DNA from: Betaproteobacteria bacterium
GTDB lineage: Bacteria; Pseudomonadota; Gammaproteobacteria; Burkholderiales; SG8-39
Length of the DNA stretch: 12,730 bases
Assembly (NCBI GenBank): GCA_947467405.1
Contig: CANIIN010000025.1
Span: 1-12,730, forward strand
Direction of reading: 5' to 3'
Both the position numbers and the translations under genes were made by a program. Of the stretch, positions 6,615-12,730 are shown in pieces (positions within the stretch are counted from its first letter, which is position 1; each line of letters opens with the position of its first letter). Below the pieces are notes generated by a model. It saw nothing but the letters and a program-made list of their open reading frames with translations. It made no database searches and was not told the DNA's origin.

Positions 6615-7783
6615 TGCAGGCAGACAAGAAAGGCCCGCTGCATGGCATGCGGGTGCTGGATTTCACCAACATGATGGCCGGCCCATATTGCACGCGCTGG
6701 CTGGCCGATGTGGGTGCCGAGGTGATCAAGGTGGAACCGCCCGAGGGCGACCAGAACCGCACGCGACGTCCGGTGCGGGATGGATACAGCACCGCCTTCG
6801 GCCATCTCAACGCCGGCAAGAAATGCATCGCGCTGGATCTCAAGAAACCTGCTGGCCTGCAGGCGGCCCTGGCCCTGGCTGAAAAAAGCGACGTGGTGAT
6901 CGAAAACTGGTCGCCGGGTGTCGCCGAGCGGCTGGGCGTCGGCTACAAGACGCTCGCGAAATCGAAGCCCGATCTGGTGTATTGCTCCATCTCCGGATTC
7001 GGCCAGATCGGGCCCGGTGCCTTCAAGCCGGCTTTTGCCGCCATCGTGCATGCGGTGAGCGGATTCGACATGGCGCAGGTCGAATACCAGGGCGGGGATC
7101 GCCCGGCCAAGACCGGCACCTTCATTGCCGACATCATGGCGGGCATGATGGCGTTCGGCGCGATCCAGTCGGCACTGGTGCGTCGCGAGCGTACCGGCGA
7201 AGGGCAGTACATCGACCTGTCCATGATGGACTGCATGATGAACCTGCTCGCGCTGGAGTTCCAGGAAGTGCAGAACCCGATGAACGAGACCCCGCGCCTG
7301 TACACGCCGCTGAAGACGCTGGACGACTTCATCGTGTGCGCGCCGACCAGCCAGAAGAACTTCGAGAACCTGGCCCGCGCGGTGGGACATCCGGAGTGGA
7401 TTGCCGATGCGCGCTTTTCCAAGTCGCGCCAGCGCGAGGCGAACTGGTCGCAGTTGATGGAACTGATCGAAACCTGGTCGGTCGGCATGACCGGACAGGC
7501 CTGCGAGGACCTGCTGAACGGCGTCGGCGTTCCCTGCGGACGGTTTCGCACCATCGCCGAGGCAATGCGGGATCCGCAGTTCGCGGCGCGCGGTTCATTC
7601 AGTACGGTGCGTGACGCGAAGGGGGAGTTTCTTGTTCCGGACATTCCCTTCCAGATGCCCGGCCTGAACGTGAAGGTCGGCTCGAGGGTGGCCACGTTCG
7701 GCGAAGACACCGCCGAGGTGCTCGGTGAACTGCTTGGCTACACGCCGGCGCAGGCGGCGGCCTGCGCGGCCGATTCCGACTAG
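6614..7783 (+). CDS. CaiB/BaiF (family III) CoA-transferase
   Basis: Family III CoA-transferase, which moves CoA from an acyl-CoA donor to a free carboxylic acid through an aspartyl-CoA intermediate, in the cytoplasm. It has 389 residues, the family's normal length. Seen are RVLDFTNMMAGPYCTRWLAD (13-32), GAEVIKVEPP (34-43), the NAGKKCIALDL segment (66-76), SISGFGQIGP (125-134) and the GTFIADIMAG region (168-177), where D173 fits the catalytic aspartate of formyl-CoA transferase. Start ATG 6614 shares a base with the receptor's TGA, giving tight coupling. As the last gene of the operon it suggests that the acid bound by the receptor is activated to a CoA thioester before further breakdown. The substrate is not predictable; formyl-, succinyl- or crotonobetainyl-type donors all occur in the family. 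Confidence 0.93.
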   Translation: MQADKKGPLHGMRVLDFTNMMAGPYCTRWLADVGAEVIKVEPPEGDQNRTRRPVRDGYSTAFGHLNAGKKCIALDLKKPAGLQAALALAEKSDVVIENWSPGVAERLGVGYKTLAKSKPDLVYCSISGFGQIGPGAFKPAFAAIVHAVSGFDMAQVEYQGGDRPAKTGTFIADIMAGMMAFGAIQSALVRRERTGEGQYIDLSMMDCMMNLLALEFQEVQNPMNETPRLYTPLKTLDDFIVCAPTSQKNFENLARAVGHPEWIADARFSKSRQREANWSQLMELIETWSVGMTGQACEDLLNGVGVPCGRFRTIAEAMRDPQFAARGSFSTVRDAKGEFLVPDIPFQMPGLNVKVGSRVATFGEDTAEVLGELLGYTPAQAAACAADSD

Positions 7784-7793
7784 CAGTCAGGCG

Positions 7794-7819
7794 GACTCGA
7801 TCGGACGCCGGATCGATTC
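7794..7819. terminator. Imperfect hairpin between convergent genes
   Basis: GACTCGATCGG (7794-7804) and CCGGATCGATTC (7808-7819) form an imperfect stem with a 3-base loop between the stop codons of the CoA-transferase (plus) and the small exported protein (minus). There is one bulged base and no T-run, so it is at best a weak or factor-assisted bidirectional terminator. Confidence 0.3.
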
Positions 7820-8150
7820 AGTGCGCCGAGGATGATGTGGTCGGCTTGGTCGCCGCAGGCTGCACTGTTTTCGGTGCGACTGGCAGGGCGGACCGCAAGG
7901 TGTGCGAGCCTTCCCTGATCGCTTCCTCACGGCTCCGTTCCAGCAGTTCCCATTCCTTCAACCCTTCCGGGGTGGCGCAGTCGATGCCGCGATTCTGCCG
8001 GCAGCGCTCGACCGCGCGTTCATGCTGGCGGGCCTTTTCGGCGGCTGCCTGTGCTGAAGAGCCTCCGGAAGCGCCTGGCGTCTGCGCCGCCGCCGGCAAA
8101 GCAACCAGCACGGCAAAGGCAATGACCAGCAAACTGGATGGCAAGGTCAT
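7818..8150 (-). CDS. Small exported protein with paired cysteines
   Basis: A 110-residue protein with a clear signal peptide (hydrophobic core of about 6-20, likely cleavage after the AAA at about 20-22). The mature part is short and charged. Residues 37-81 look like a coiled or helical segment rich in Ala, Glu, Gln and Arg. It contains CRQNRGIDC (50-58) followed by ATPEGLKEWELLERSREEAI (59-78), and the two cysteines may form a disulfide in the periplasm. The CRQNRG-DC-TPEGLKEW motif recurs in small uncharacterised betaproteobacterial secreted proteins, from general recall. The tail is low-complexity Pro/Thr/Ser. ATG 8148-8150 is preceded by GGAG with 8-base spacing; the upstream in-frame ATG at 8223-8225 would hide the signal peptide and is rejected. 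It lies 52 bases after the glycine-zipper gene on the same strand, probably in one transcript. Function unknown. Confidence 0.8.
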   Translation of the reverse strand: MTLPSSLLVIAFAVLVALPAAAQTPGASGGSSAQAAAEKARQHERAVERCRQNRGIDCATPEGLKEWELLERSREEAIREGSHTLRSALPVAPKTVQPAATKPTTSSSAH

Positions 8151-8202
8151 GATGGACTCCGTGTGCAATGCACGGCATCGCATCCGAGTCGATGATTTCG
8201 CA

Positions 8203-8649
8203 TCAACGAGCGATCTGCCCGCCAATCATGGCGCCGGTCACCGCGCCGATGGCAATGGCCGCGGTGCGACCGTTGCCGCGACCGATCGTATTGCCGATGG
8301 CAGCTCCGGCGATGGCGCCGCCAATCGTGCCCAGCGCCGAGTTCGACACCCTCGGCGCCTCGTAGTAGGCGGGCTGGCTGTAGTGAACGGGGGCCGGCTG
8401 GTAATAGACCGGTGCCGGCACATAGACGGGCGGCGGGGCGTAGTACACCGGTTGCGGCGCATAGCCGTAGACCGGCTGCACGCGCTGGATGACCAGCGGA
8501 CGATAGTCGCGCTCATGCCGATGCTCGAAACGCTCGCGTTCGCGCCAACCGCGCCGGTCATCGTCGTGTGCCCAGGCCGGGCTGGCGGCGATGAGCAGGG
8601 TGGCAACAGCACTGGTGACGGTTACTGCACGAAGGGTCGAGAGTTTCAT
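8203..8649 (-). CDS. Exported Tyr/Pro-rich glycine-zipper protein
   Basis: A 148-residue envelope protein in three parts. Residues 1-27 are a signal peptide ending AWA. Residues 28-58 are a hydrophilic region rich in Arg, His, Asp and Glu. Residues 59-95 form a Pro-Val-Tyr-Tyr low-complexity repeat in which PVYY or PVYV recurs about every 7-9 residues. Residues 106-147 are a glycine-zipper segment (GTIGGAIAGAAIGNTIG, then AIGAVTGAMIGGQI) with two potential membrane-inserting halves around a short polar turn, as in the Rickettsia 17-kDa/2TM glycine-zipper domain. No lipobox cysteine is present, so it is not an obvious lipoprotein. ATG 8647-8649 follows AAGGAG at good spacing. Such proteins are linked to outer-membrane or stress functions, but no exact role is supported. 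It is divergent from the response regulator gene. Confidence 0.86.
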   Translation of the reverse strand: MKLSTLRAVTVTSAVATLLIAASPAWAHDDDRRGWRERERFEHRHERDYRPLVIQRVQPVYGYAPQPVYYAPPPVYVPAPVYYQPAPVHYSQPAYYEAPRVSNSALGTIGGAIAGAAIGNTIGRGNGRTAAIAIGAVTGAMIGGQIAR

Positions 8650-8694
8650 GATGGACTCCTTTTATGGGTCTGACGCCCCCAATAACGTGCGGTT

Positions 8695-8715
8695 GCGCCG
8701 GCCGTTGTCCGGCGC
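8695..8715 (-). promoter_or_regulatory. Stem-loop in the leader of the glycine-zipper gene
   Basis: GCGCCGG (8695-8701) and CCGGCGC (8709-8715) make a perfect 7-bp GC stem with a 7-base loop. It lies 46 bases upstream of the ATG at 8649 and would be in the 5' leader if transcription starts in the A+T-rich stretch near 8826-8885. It could be an attenuator, an operator or just a chance GC palindrome. Confidence 0.3.
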
Positions 8716-8780
8716 GCCGGTAACAGAATGTTGCATCCGCGTCAGACGTAAGCGTCGCCGGTCCAGCATCGACCCGTCAA

Positions 8781-8805
8781 AATCCGGCCTGCTTTCAATC
8801 CGGCC
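8781..8805. repeat. Short direct repeat in the divergent intergenic region
   Basis: AATCCGGCC occurs at 8781-8789 and 8797-8805, a start-to-start distance of 16 bases, between the glycine-zipper gene and the response regulator. This is a possible tandem regulator site. Only two copies are seen, so chance is not excluded. Confidence 0.3.
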
Positions 8806-8901
8806 ATTGATGCCATTCTCCTTCCCATACTCAAGCTAATATGATTGTATTGCTGCTTCAACGGCTCAAAATATCCGGAAATTTCTCCACCGAGAAGATA
8901 C

Positions 8902-9291
8902 GTGCGCACCCACCCCAGCATCCTGATCATCGATGACGACCCCATGCTGTGCGAGTTGCTGGCGCTCCATCTCAGCTTTGCGGGTTACGACAATGTGCGC
9001 ATCGCCGAGGACGCGGTCGTGGGCGGGCGCATGCTGCTCGAATCCCCTCCCGACCTGTTGCTGACGGACATCATCATGCCGTACCTCGATGGCCTGCAAC
9101 TGCTGGAAGCCATGCGCGGCGATGACACGACCCGAAATATCCCGGTCATCATCATCTCGATCCGAAAGGACGACGAGGCGTATCAGAAGGCGAGGCAGTT
9201 CGGCGCCTGCGCCTATCTGCAAAAGCCATTGGATGCGGCGGAGCTGGTGGCAACGGTGAAAAGGGTGCTGGCTGATCCGACGCCGATGTAG
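8902..9291 (+). CDS. Single-domain (CheY-like) response regulator
   Basis: Stand-alone receiver domain of a phosphorelay, 129 residues, with no output domain. The acidic pocket is D11-D12-D13 in ILIIDDDPM (7-15), the phospho-acceptor is D56 in LLLTDIIMP (52-60), the switch residue is S86, the aromatic switch is Y105, and the conserved lysine is K108 in LQKPLD (106-111). All catalytic positions of a working receiver are present. The start is taken as GTG 8902 because GAGAAG sits just upstream (8892-8897) and the receiver fold begins right after. A TTG at 8845 would add 19 residues with no recognisable fold. No histidine kinase or target gene is adjacent, so it is an orphan acting through protein contacts or as a phosphorelay intermediate. 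It is divergent from the envelope-protein pair and convergent with the CMD gene. Confidence 0.88.
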   Translation: MRTHPSILIIDDDPMLCELLALHLSFAGYDNVRIAEDAVVGGRMLLESPPDLLLTDIIMPYLDGLQLLEAMRGDDTTRNIPVIIISIRKDDEAYQKARQFGACAYLQKPLDAAELVATVKRVLADPTPM

Positions 9292-9321
9292 AGCAAGTCA
9301 TGGAGGCGATCAGGGTGATGC

Positions 9322-9346
9322 CGTGCGTTGCTTTCGCCAGCGTACG
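9322..9346 (+). terminator. Candidate RNA hairpin downstream of the response regulator
   Basis: Bases 9322-9330 pair with 9338-9346 around a 7-base loop. Two of the nine pairs are G-U wobbles on the plus-strand transcript and would be mismatches on the minus strand, so the structure suits plus-strand RNA. It starts 31 bases after the stop codon and has no U-tract. A weaker hairpin (9305-9322) lies just before it. It is a possible rho-assisted end or mRNA-stabilising stem. Confidence 0.3.
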
Positions 9347-9352
9347 AACCAA

Positions 9353-9898
9353 TCAGAACCCCGCCACCCCTGCCTCTAGCCGCACGCCAAAACTGTTGAG
9401 TGCCATGCAGATGGCCGTGTACTGGCCCACGGTGAAGACCACATCCATCAACTGTTTCGTGTCGTAGCGTGACGCCAGCGCGGCCCAGGTGCCATTGCTG
9501 ATGATATGTCTGGCGTGCAATTCGTCCGCGGCGCGCAGCAGCGTGGCATCGAATGCGGTCCAGGCGGGATCCGACGATCCCACCTTGATGCGGGCGATCT
9601 CGTCGTCGCCGAGGCCCGCCTTGCGCGCGAACAGCACGTGCCGGCCCCATTCGTATTCGGCCTTGCACAGCCAGCCGGTGCGCAGGATGAGCAGTTCGCG
9701 CTCGCGCGGGCTCAGCGTGAGCGTATCGCCCATGATGTGGCTGCCCCAGAGGTGCTTGGATGCGTCCCAGTGCCGCGCCAACGTCGTGGCCACGCCGGTG
9801 GAGCGCTTGTTGTCGAAGTAGGGTTGCAGGTAGCGGCGCTGCTCCTCGGTCCATTCGCTTTCGGGCAACGGGGTGACGCGCGGTTCGGTCAGTCTCAA
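9353..9898 (-). CDS. Carboxymuconolactone decarboxylase (CMD/AhpD)-family protein
   Basis: An all-helical AhpD/CMD-fold protein of 181 residues. The family includes gamma-carboxymuconolactone decarboxylase of aromatic catabolism and peroxidase-like AhpD. The core is RERELLILRTGWLCKAEYEW (66-85 region), followed by GRHV with H87; the E-x3-H spacing and the GLGDDEIARI helix (95-104) are the family's active-site pattern. The CxxC of AhpD is absent (only C78 here), arguing against an alkylhydroperoxidase role. The C-terminal NSFGVRLE (168-175) is common in the 180-residue subgroup. The start is TTG 9896-9898: AGGAG lies 6 bases upstream and no ATG fits before MRLTEPRVTPLPE. It is downstream of, and same strand as, the two-domain CMD gene and a Bug receptor gene, which suggests a shared pathway. 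The substrate is unknown. Confidence 0.87.
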   Translation of the reverse strand: MRLTEPRVTPLPESEWTEEQRRYLQPYFDNKRSTGVATTLARHWDASKHLWGSHIMGDTLTLSPRERELLILRTGWLCKAEYEWGRHVLFARKAGLGDDEIARIKVGSSDPAWTAFDATLLRAADELHARHIISNGTWAALASRYDTKQLMDVVFTVGQYTAICMALNSFGVRLEAGVAGF

Positions 9899-9920
9899 GG
9901 CTTGCTCCTGGTTGCGCTCA

Positions 9921-9970
9921 TCAGATGACGTTAGATCGCGCTGGCCACGATCTCAGGATGACGTGCGTCA
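9921..9970. promoter_or_regulatory. Spaced direct repeat with palindrome, candidate operator
   Basis: In the 130-base gap between the two CMD genes, TCAGATGACGT (9921-9931) recurs as TCAGGATGACGT (9953-9964), about three DNA helix turns apart. The second copy extends into a perfect palindrome TGACG-TG-CGTCA (9959-9970). This geometry is typical of a dimeric regulator binding on one DNA face upstream of the TTG-started CMD gene. No regulator gene is in the window. Confidence 0.35.
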
Positions 9971-10028
9971 CAATGCATGATGGGTAAGGATTCCGACCTT
10001 CGTATTCGGGTGAGACCCTGCTCGATGC

Positions 10029-10787
10029 CTACCCGCCGTTCTTCTTCATGAGTTCGCGCAGAATGGGTACCCCCACCGAATAGGTGTGGATGGAAATGAC
10101 GCTGGCGGTTTGCATGACTTCGCTGATTTCCAACGCGCTGGCCCCATGCGTCAGGGCAAGGCGTATGTATTCCCGCAGGTATTCCTCGTTGCGCATGGTG
10201 GGCGCACTGTAGACGGCAATCAGCACGAATGCCTTGGTCTTCGCGTCCAGCGCCGATTCCCGCCAGGGCTTCATGGCCAGTTCGACGAACGCCTCGCCGA
10301 AGTCCGGAGCCACATGCATGGCGAGGTCCAGCCACTCGGGCCAGTGCCCCATGTGCTGCCGGTACAGATCCCGGGCCCTGGCCTGGCGCTCCGTCAGCGC
10401 TCGCTGCGGCTGCAGTTCCGATTCGCGCCCCGCCCGCTTCAATTCCTCGGCAAGGATGGGCATTCCGACACGGGAGCCGAGCCCACAGGTTTCCAGCAGC
10501 AGTTGCAGCACCTCGAAGACTTCCTCCTTGGTCGCGCCGCACTGCATGGCGAGATCCATGTGGAGGCGGATGCCGAACTCGAACAGGTGCGTGACCGACG
10601 CGTCCGCGGCCATGAACAGCAGATGGCGCAGCTTTTCCGACAAATGTGCGGAACTGGCAGTGACGTATTCGAGATAGGCCTCAAGTGCCGCAGGATCGAT
10701 GTTGATGAGGTTCTCGTGCATTGGCGACCAGAACCCGCGTTTCTGAATGATGTCTGCCTTCAACTGCTCCTTTGCCCGTTCGTCCAT
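10029..10787 (-). CDS. Two-domain carboxymuconolactone decarboxylase-like protein
   Basis: A 252-residue protein built from two CMD/AhpD-type helical repeats: one at about 30-115 (LLFMAADASVTHLFEFGIRL, then HMDLAMQCGATKEEVFEV) and one at about 150-245 (FVLIAVYSAPTMRNEEYLRE, then YIRLALTHGASALEISEV). The two copies align by their A-x2-x-GA-x-x-E-I/V-x-E-V cores. The first keeps a His (H76) at the family active-site position. In the second the aligned residue is Tyr (Y207), so probably only the first site is catalytic. AhpD's CxxC is missing. ATG 10785-10787 has AGGAGG five bases upstream; the ATG 12 codons earlier is rejected. It lies 102 bases after the Bug receptor gene on the same strand. 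The likely role is in ring-cleavage or lactone chemistry, but that is family inference only. Confidence 0.86.
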   Translation of the reverse strand: MDERAKEQLKADIIQKRGFWSPMHENLINIDPAALEAYLEYVTASSAHLSEKLRHLLFMAADASVTHLFEFGIRLHMDLAMQCGATKEEVFEVLQLLLETCGLGSRVGMPILAEELKRAGRESELQPQRALTERQARARDLYRQHMGHWPEWLDLAMHVAPDFGEAFVELAMKPWRESALDAKTKAFVLIAVYSAPTMRNEEYLREYIRLALTHGASALEISEVMQTASVISIHTYSVGVPILRELMKKNGG

Positions 10788-10833
10788 GGCGTCCTCCTGT
10801 CGGTTTTCTTGTCTGCGGGCCACAGGGCTGGCG

Positions 10834-10848
10834 CCGGACGGCTTCCGG
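10834..10848 (-). other. Small GC stem-loop between receptor and CMD genes
   Basis: CCGGA (10834-10838) and TCCGG (10844-10848) form a 5-bp stem with a 5-base loop in the 102-base gap after the Bug receptor stop. It might reduce or process read-through between the two genes. There is no T-run. Confidence 0.2.
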
Positions 10849-10889
10849 TCATGTGACGGTACGTTTGGCGGGAAATGCAGCGGAGCGCG

Positions 10890-11864
10890 CTATTCGTCCA
10901 GTTGGATGCCCGCTCGCCGGATGTCTTTTTCCCACAAGGCCAGGTCTTCCTTCACGAACGCGGGAAAGTCCTGTGCCCGGCCGGTCCACGGGTCGAGTCC
11001 CAGATTGACGAGACGGTTCCTGACTTCGCCATCGGATGCGACTTTCGCCAATTCGGTCGACAGTTTCTGCACAATGGGTTCGGGTGTCTTGACCGATGCG
11101 AATACGCCGACCCAGGACAGAATCACCATATTCGGATAGCCCAACTCCTTGAATGTCGGCAGATCCGGAGCAGACGGCATGCGCTGGTCCCGCGTCGTGG
11201 CCAGCATGCGGACTTGCGGGGACTTTCCAGTGTTCATCGCGGAGATAGTTCCATCGAGAAACACATCAACCACTCCGGCCATCAGCGCCTGGGCCGCGGC
11301 GCTTGATCCGCCGCCATACTCCACCTCGGTCACTTCGTAACCTGCCGTTGCCCTGAAGCGCTCAACTGCCAGATGAGTGACGCTACTGCTGCCGAGCGAG
11401 ACATTGTTCAGCTTCTTTGGGTTGGCTCTTGCGTGGGCAACGAAATCGGCCAGCGTCTTGATCGGCAAACTCGATTTCACGGAAAGAATGAACGATGTCG
11501 TCGCTATCGGGGCGATTGGGACGAAGTCGGACATCTTGTACCCGGGATTGCGATAAGCCAGAGAGTTCAAGGCCATGGTGTTGGCCGTGAACAGTAGGGT
11601 GTAACCGTCCGCAGGGGCTTGTAGTGCCGCGCGCGTGCCGATCAAGGTAGCGGCGCCGGGTCGGTTCTCGACCAGCACCGCTTGCCCTAGCGCATCGCCA
11701 AGTTTCGGCGCCGCGACCCGCGCGATGACGTCGGTCGGCCCTCCTGCACCATACGGAACGATCATTCGTAGTGGCTTTGTCGGAAAGTTCTGCGCGGATG
11801 CGGGGATGGCCGCCAGTGCCAGGCAAAGGCAACCACTCCACGTCTTGAGTCCTTGGGTGATCAT
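10890..11864 (-). CDS. Bug/TctC-family periplasmic solute receptor (second copy)
   Basis: Periplasmic binding protein of the Bug family, 324 residues. The signal peptide has a hydrophobic stretch of about 9-20 and an ASA site with cleavage after A24, leaving QNFPTKPLRMIVPYG. Family loops are YGAGGPTDVIAR (38-49), ENRPGAATLIG (66-76) and PADGYTLL (84-91). D45 in the GGPTD loop fits the ligand-pocket Asp typical of amide or carboxylate binders. It is clearly divergent from the other receptor in the window, so it is not a recent duplicate. ATG 11862-11864 follows GGAGGAG at six-base spacing. An ATG at 11877-11879 overlaps that ribosome site and is rejected, as is the longer frame from 12023. It heads a minus-strand run with two CMD-family genes. 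No TctAB partner is present. Confidence 0.93.
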   Translation of the reverse strand: MITQGLKTWSGCLCLALAAIPASAQNFPTKPLRMIVPYGAGGPTDVIARVAAPKLGDALGQAVLVENRPGAATLIGTRAALQAPADGYTLLFTANTMALNSLAYRNPGYKMSDFVPIAPIATTSFILSVKSSLPIKTLADFVAHARANPKKLNNVSLGSSSVTHLAVERFRATAGYEVTEVEYGGGSSAAAQALMAGVVDVFLDGTISAMNTGKSPQVRMLATTRDQRMPSAPDLPTFKELGYPNMVILSWVGVFASVKTPEPIVQKLSTELAKVASDGEVRNRLVNLGLDPWTGRAQDFPAFVKEDLALWEKDIRRAGIQLDE

Positions 11865-12182
11865 TCCACACTCCTCCATGTAAGTGACATCAGGCCGGCG
11901 GAGGCCCATGGTACCGCAGCGAGCTGGTGCGACGAGTTTTATAGAGGAGATCCGGCTTGTCTTCCATTTCGTGCGCCGGTAAGCGGAGGCGAGGCTGATG
12001 ATGTGAGAAGAAAAACTACCCATGAGTTGGGTTTCTCAGTGCCTTAGCAAACGGCGTGGATCGGGAGACGGGATGCAGGCTCATTGCGGTATGCTCGGCT
12101 ACTTCACGGCCATTCTGCCCATCGCCAACTAAAACGATTCATCCGCTGCCGCCGGCATGACGGATTCAGGGAGTTCCGCTTC
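11865..12182. other. Divergent intergenic region, 318 bases
   Basis: No gene is supported here. The frames that are open across it lack ribosome sites and family resemblance. It separates the Bug receptor (minus) from the MFS gene (plus) and must hold both promoters. Besides the candidate -10/-35 for the receptor there is an A-rich patch around 12008-12016 followed by CCCA-TGAGT-TGGG (12020-12032) and a flanking GAGAA/TTCTC pair (12005-12009, 12033-12037). This may be a loose operator-like dyad, not convincing on its own. Confidence 0.5.
11938..11966 (-). promoter_or_regulatory. Candidate promoter for the Bug receptor-CMD genes
   Basis: On the minus strand TATAAA (11938-11943) is a good -10, with TGGAAG (11961-11966) as a poor -35 at 17-base spacing. 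The start site near 11931 would give a leader of about 67 bases. A weak -35 with a strong -10 fits activator control, but no activator gene is adjacent. Confidence 0.35.
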
Positions 12183-12730
12183 ATGCTGGTCCGTGCCGTC
12201 GCCCTGCTGTCCTTCGCCGGCTTTGCCAGCATTCTCAGCTTGCGCGCATCCGATCCGCTCTTGCCCATGATGGGTATGGCGTTCGGCATCCTGCCGGGGG
12301 CGGCGGCGGTCACCATCACGGCGTTCGGCATCGGCTATGGCGTGTTCCAGCTGGTGCACGGACCGGTGGGAGATCGCATCGGCAAGTTCCGGCTGCTGTC
12401 CTATCTCGCCGCGCTGTCGGCGATCGGGTCGTTCGCCTGTGCGCTGGCGCCGAGTCTTGGCACGTTGATCGCAGCACGTTTTTTTACCGGGGCGATGACG
12501 GGCGGCATGATCCCGCTGGCCATGGCGTGGATCGGCGACACCGTGCCCTACGACAAGCGCCAGGTGTTCATTGCGCGCTACCTGATCGGCAATTTCATGG
12601 GCATCACGATCGGGCCGCTCATCGCGGGTTACATGGCGGAGTTCTGGGGCTGGCGTTCGCCGTTCTACGTGATCGGCGTGCTGTACGTGGTGATCACCTT
12701 CGTGTTCTGGCACGAGCTGCGCAGCAACGC
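12183..12730 (+). CDS. MFS transporter (partial, C-terminus beyond window)
   Basis: The first 182 codons of a major facilitator superfamily transporter in the inner membrane, open to the window end. Five to six hydrophobic segments are visible. Helix 1 carries RASDPLLPMMGMAFG (21-35). The motif A loop is HGPVGDRIGKFR (59-70), with the conserved Asp D64 and basic residues. A motif C-like GITIGPLIAGYMAEFWGWRSPF (140-161) lies in helix 5. This is the DHA1-like 12-helix arrangement, unlike the DHA2 exporter at the other end of the window. ATG 12183 is preceded by AGGGAG at nine-base spacing; an ATG at 12157 is in another frame. Substrate unknown. Confidence 0.88.
   Translation, partial: MLVRAVALLSFAGFASILSLRASDPLLPMMGMAFGILPGAAAVTITAFGIGYGVFQLVHGPVGDRIGKFRLLSYLAALSAIGSFACALAPSLGTLIAARFFTGAMTGGMIPLAMAWIGDTVPYDKRQVFIARYLIGNFMGITIGPLIAGYMAEFWGWRSPFYVIGVLYVVITFVFWHELRSN

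Noticed and set aside
10086..10856. 256-codon plus-strand frame opposite the two-domain CMD gene
   Set aside because: No start signal or recognisable fold; it is the complement shadow of a well-supported gene.
11853..12047. Small plus-strand frame in the divergent gap before the MFS gene
   Set aside because: It lacks a ribosome site, starts inside the receptor's 5' coding end, and has no recognisable features.

Overview
The window looks like chromosomal DNA of a high-GC betaproteobacterium, most likely in the Burkholderiales. This is inferred from the strong G/C bias at third codon positions, from two Bug/TctC-type solute-receptor genes (a family greatly expanded in that order), from AGGAGG-type ribosome sites, and from a GTCATTCCCGCGAAAGCGGG-type palindromic repeat. 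No rRNA, tRNA, CRISPR array, integrase or transposase is visible. The layout is that of an accessory catabolic and transport region with short operons on both strands.

Left part (1-4568): a truncated HpcH/HpaI-type aldolase (minus) is divergent from a DHA2-type MFS exporter (plus) whose reading frame is broken by one in-frame TGA. A minus-strand run follows: aldo/keto reductase (3495-4568), a REP-like paired palindrome (3371-3443), a hotdog acyl-CoA thioesterase (2757-3281, TTG start) and a dephospho-CoA kinase (2122-2724). The kinase resembles the kinase domain of animal CoA synthase more than E. coli CoaE.

Middle (4802-7783): a compact plus-strand operon of class II aldolase/adducin-like protein, periplasmic Bug receptor and CaiB/BaiF CoA-transferase. 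The last two overlap by one base. I read it as capture of a small carboxylate, CoA activation, and a further carbon-skeleton step; the substrate is unknown. No TctA/TctB membrane partner is present.

Right part (7818-12730): two small exported envelope proteins (minus) are divergent from an orphan single-domain response regulator (plus). Then comes a second minus-strand catabolic-looking run: Bug receptor (10890-11864), a two-domain carboxymuconolactone-decarboxylase-like protein (10029-10787) and a single-domain CMD/AhpD-like protein (9353-9898, TTG start). The window ends inside an MFS transporter gene (plus).

No unmistakable new defence or mobile system is present. The observations most worth following are the broken exporter, the COASY-like kinase next to a thioesterase, the two Bug-receptor modules with their unusual enzyme partners, the paired palindrome whose differences preserve its hairpins, and a spaced direct repeat/palindrome between the two CMD genes.
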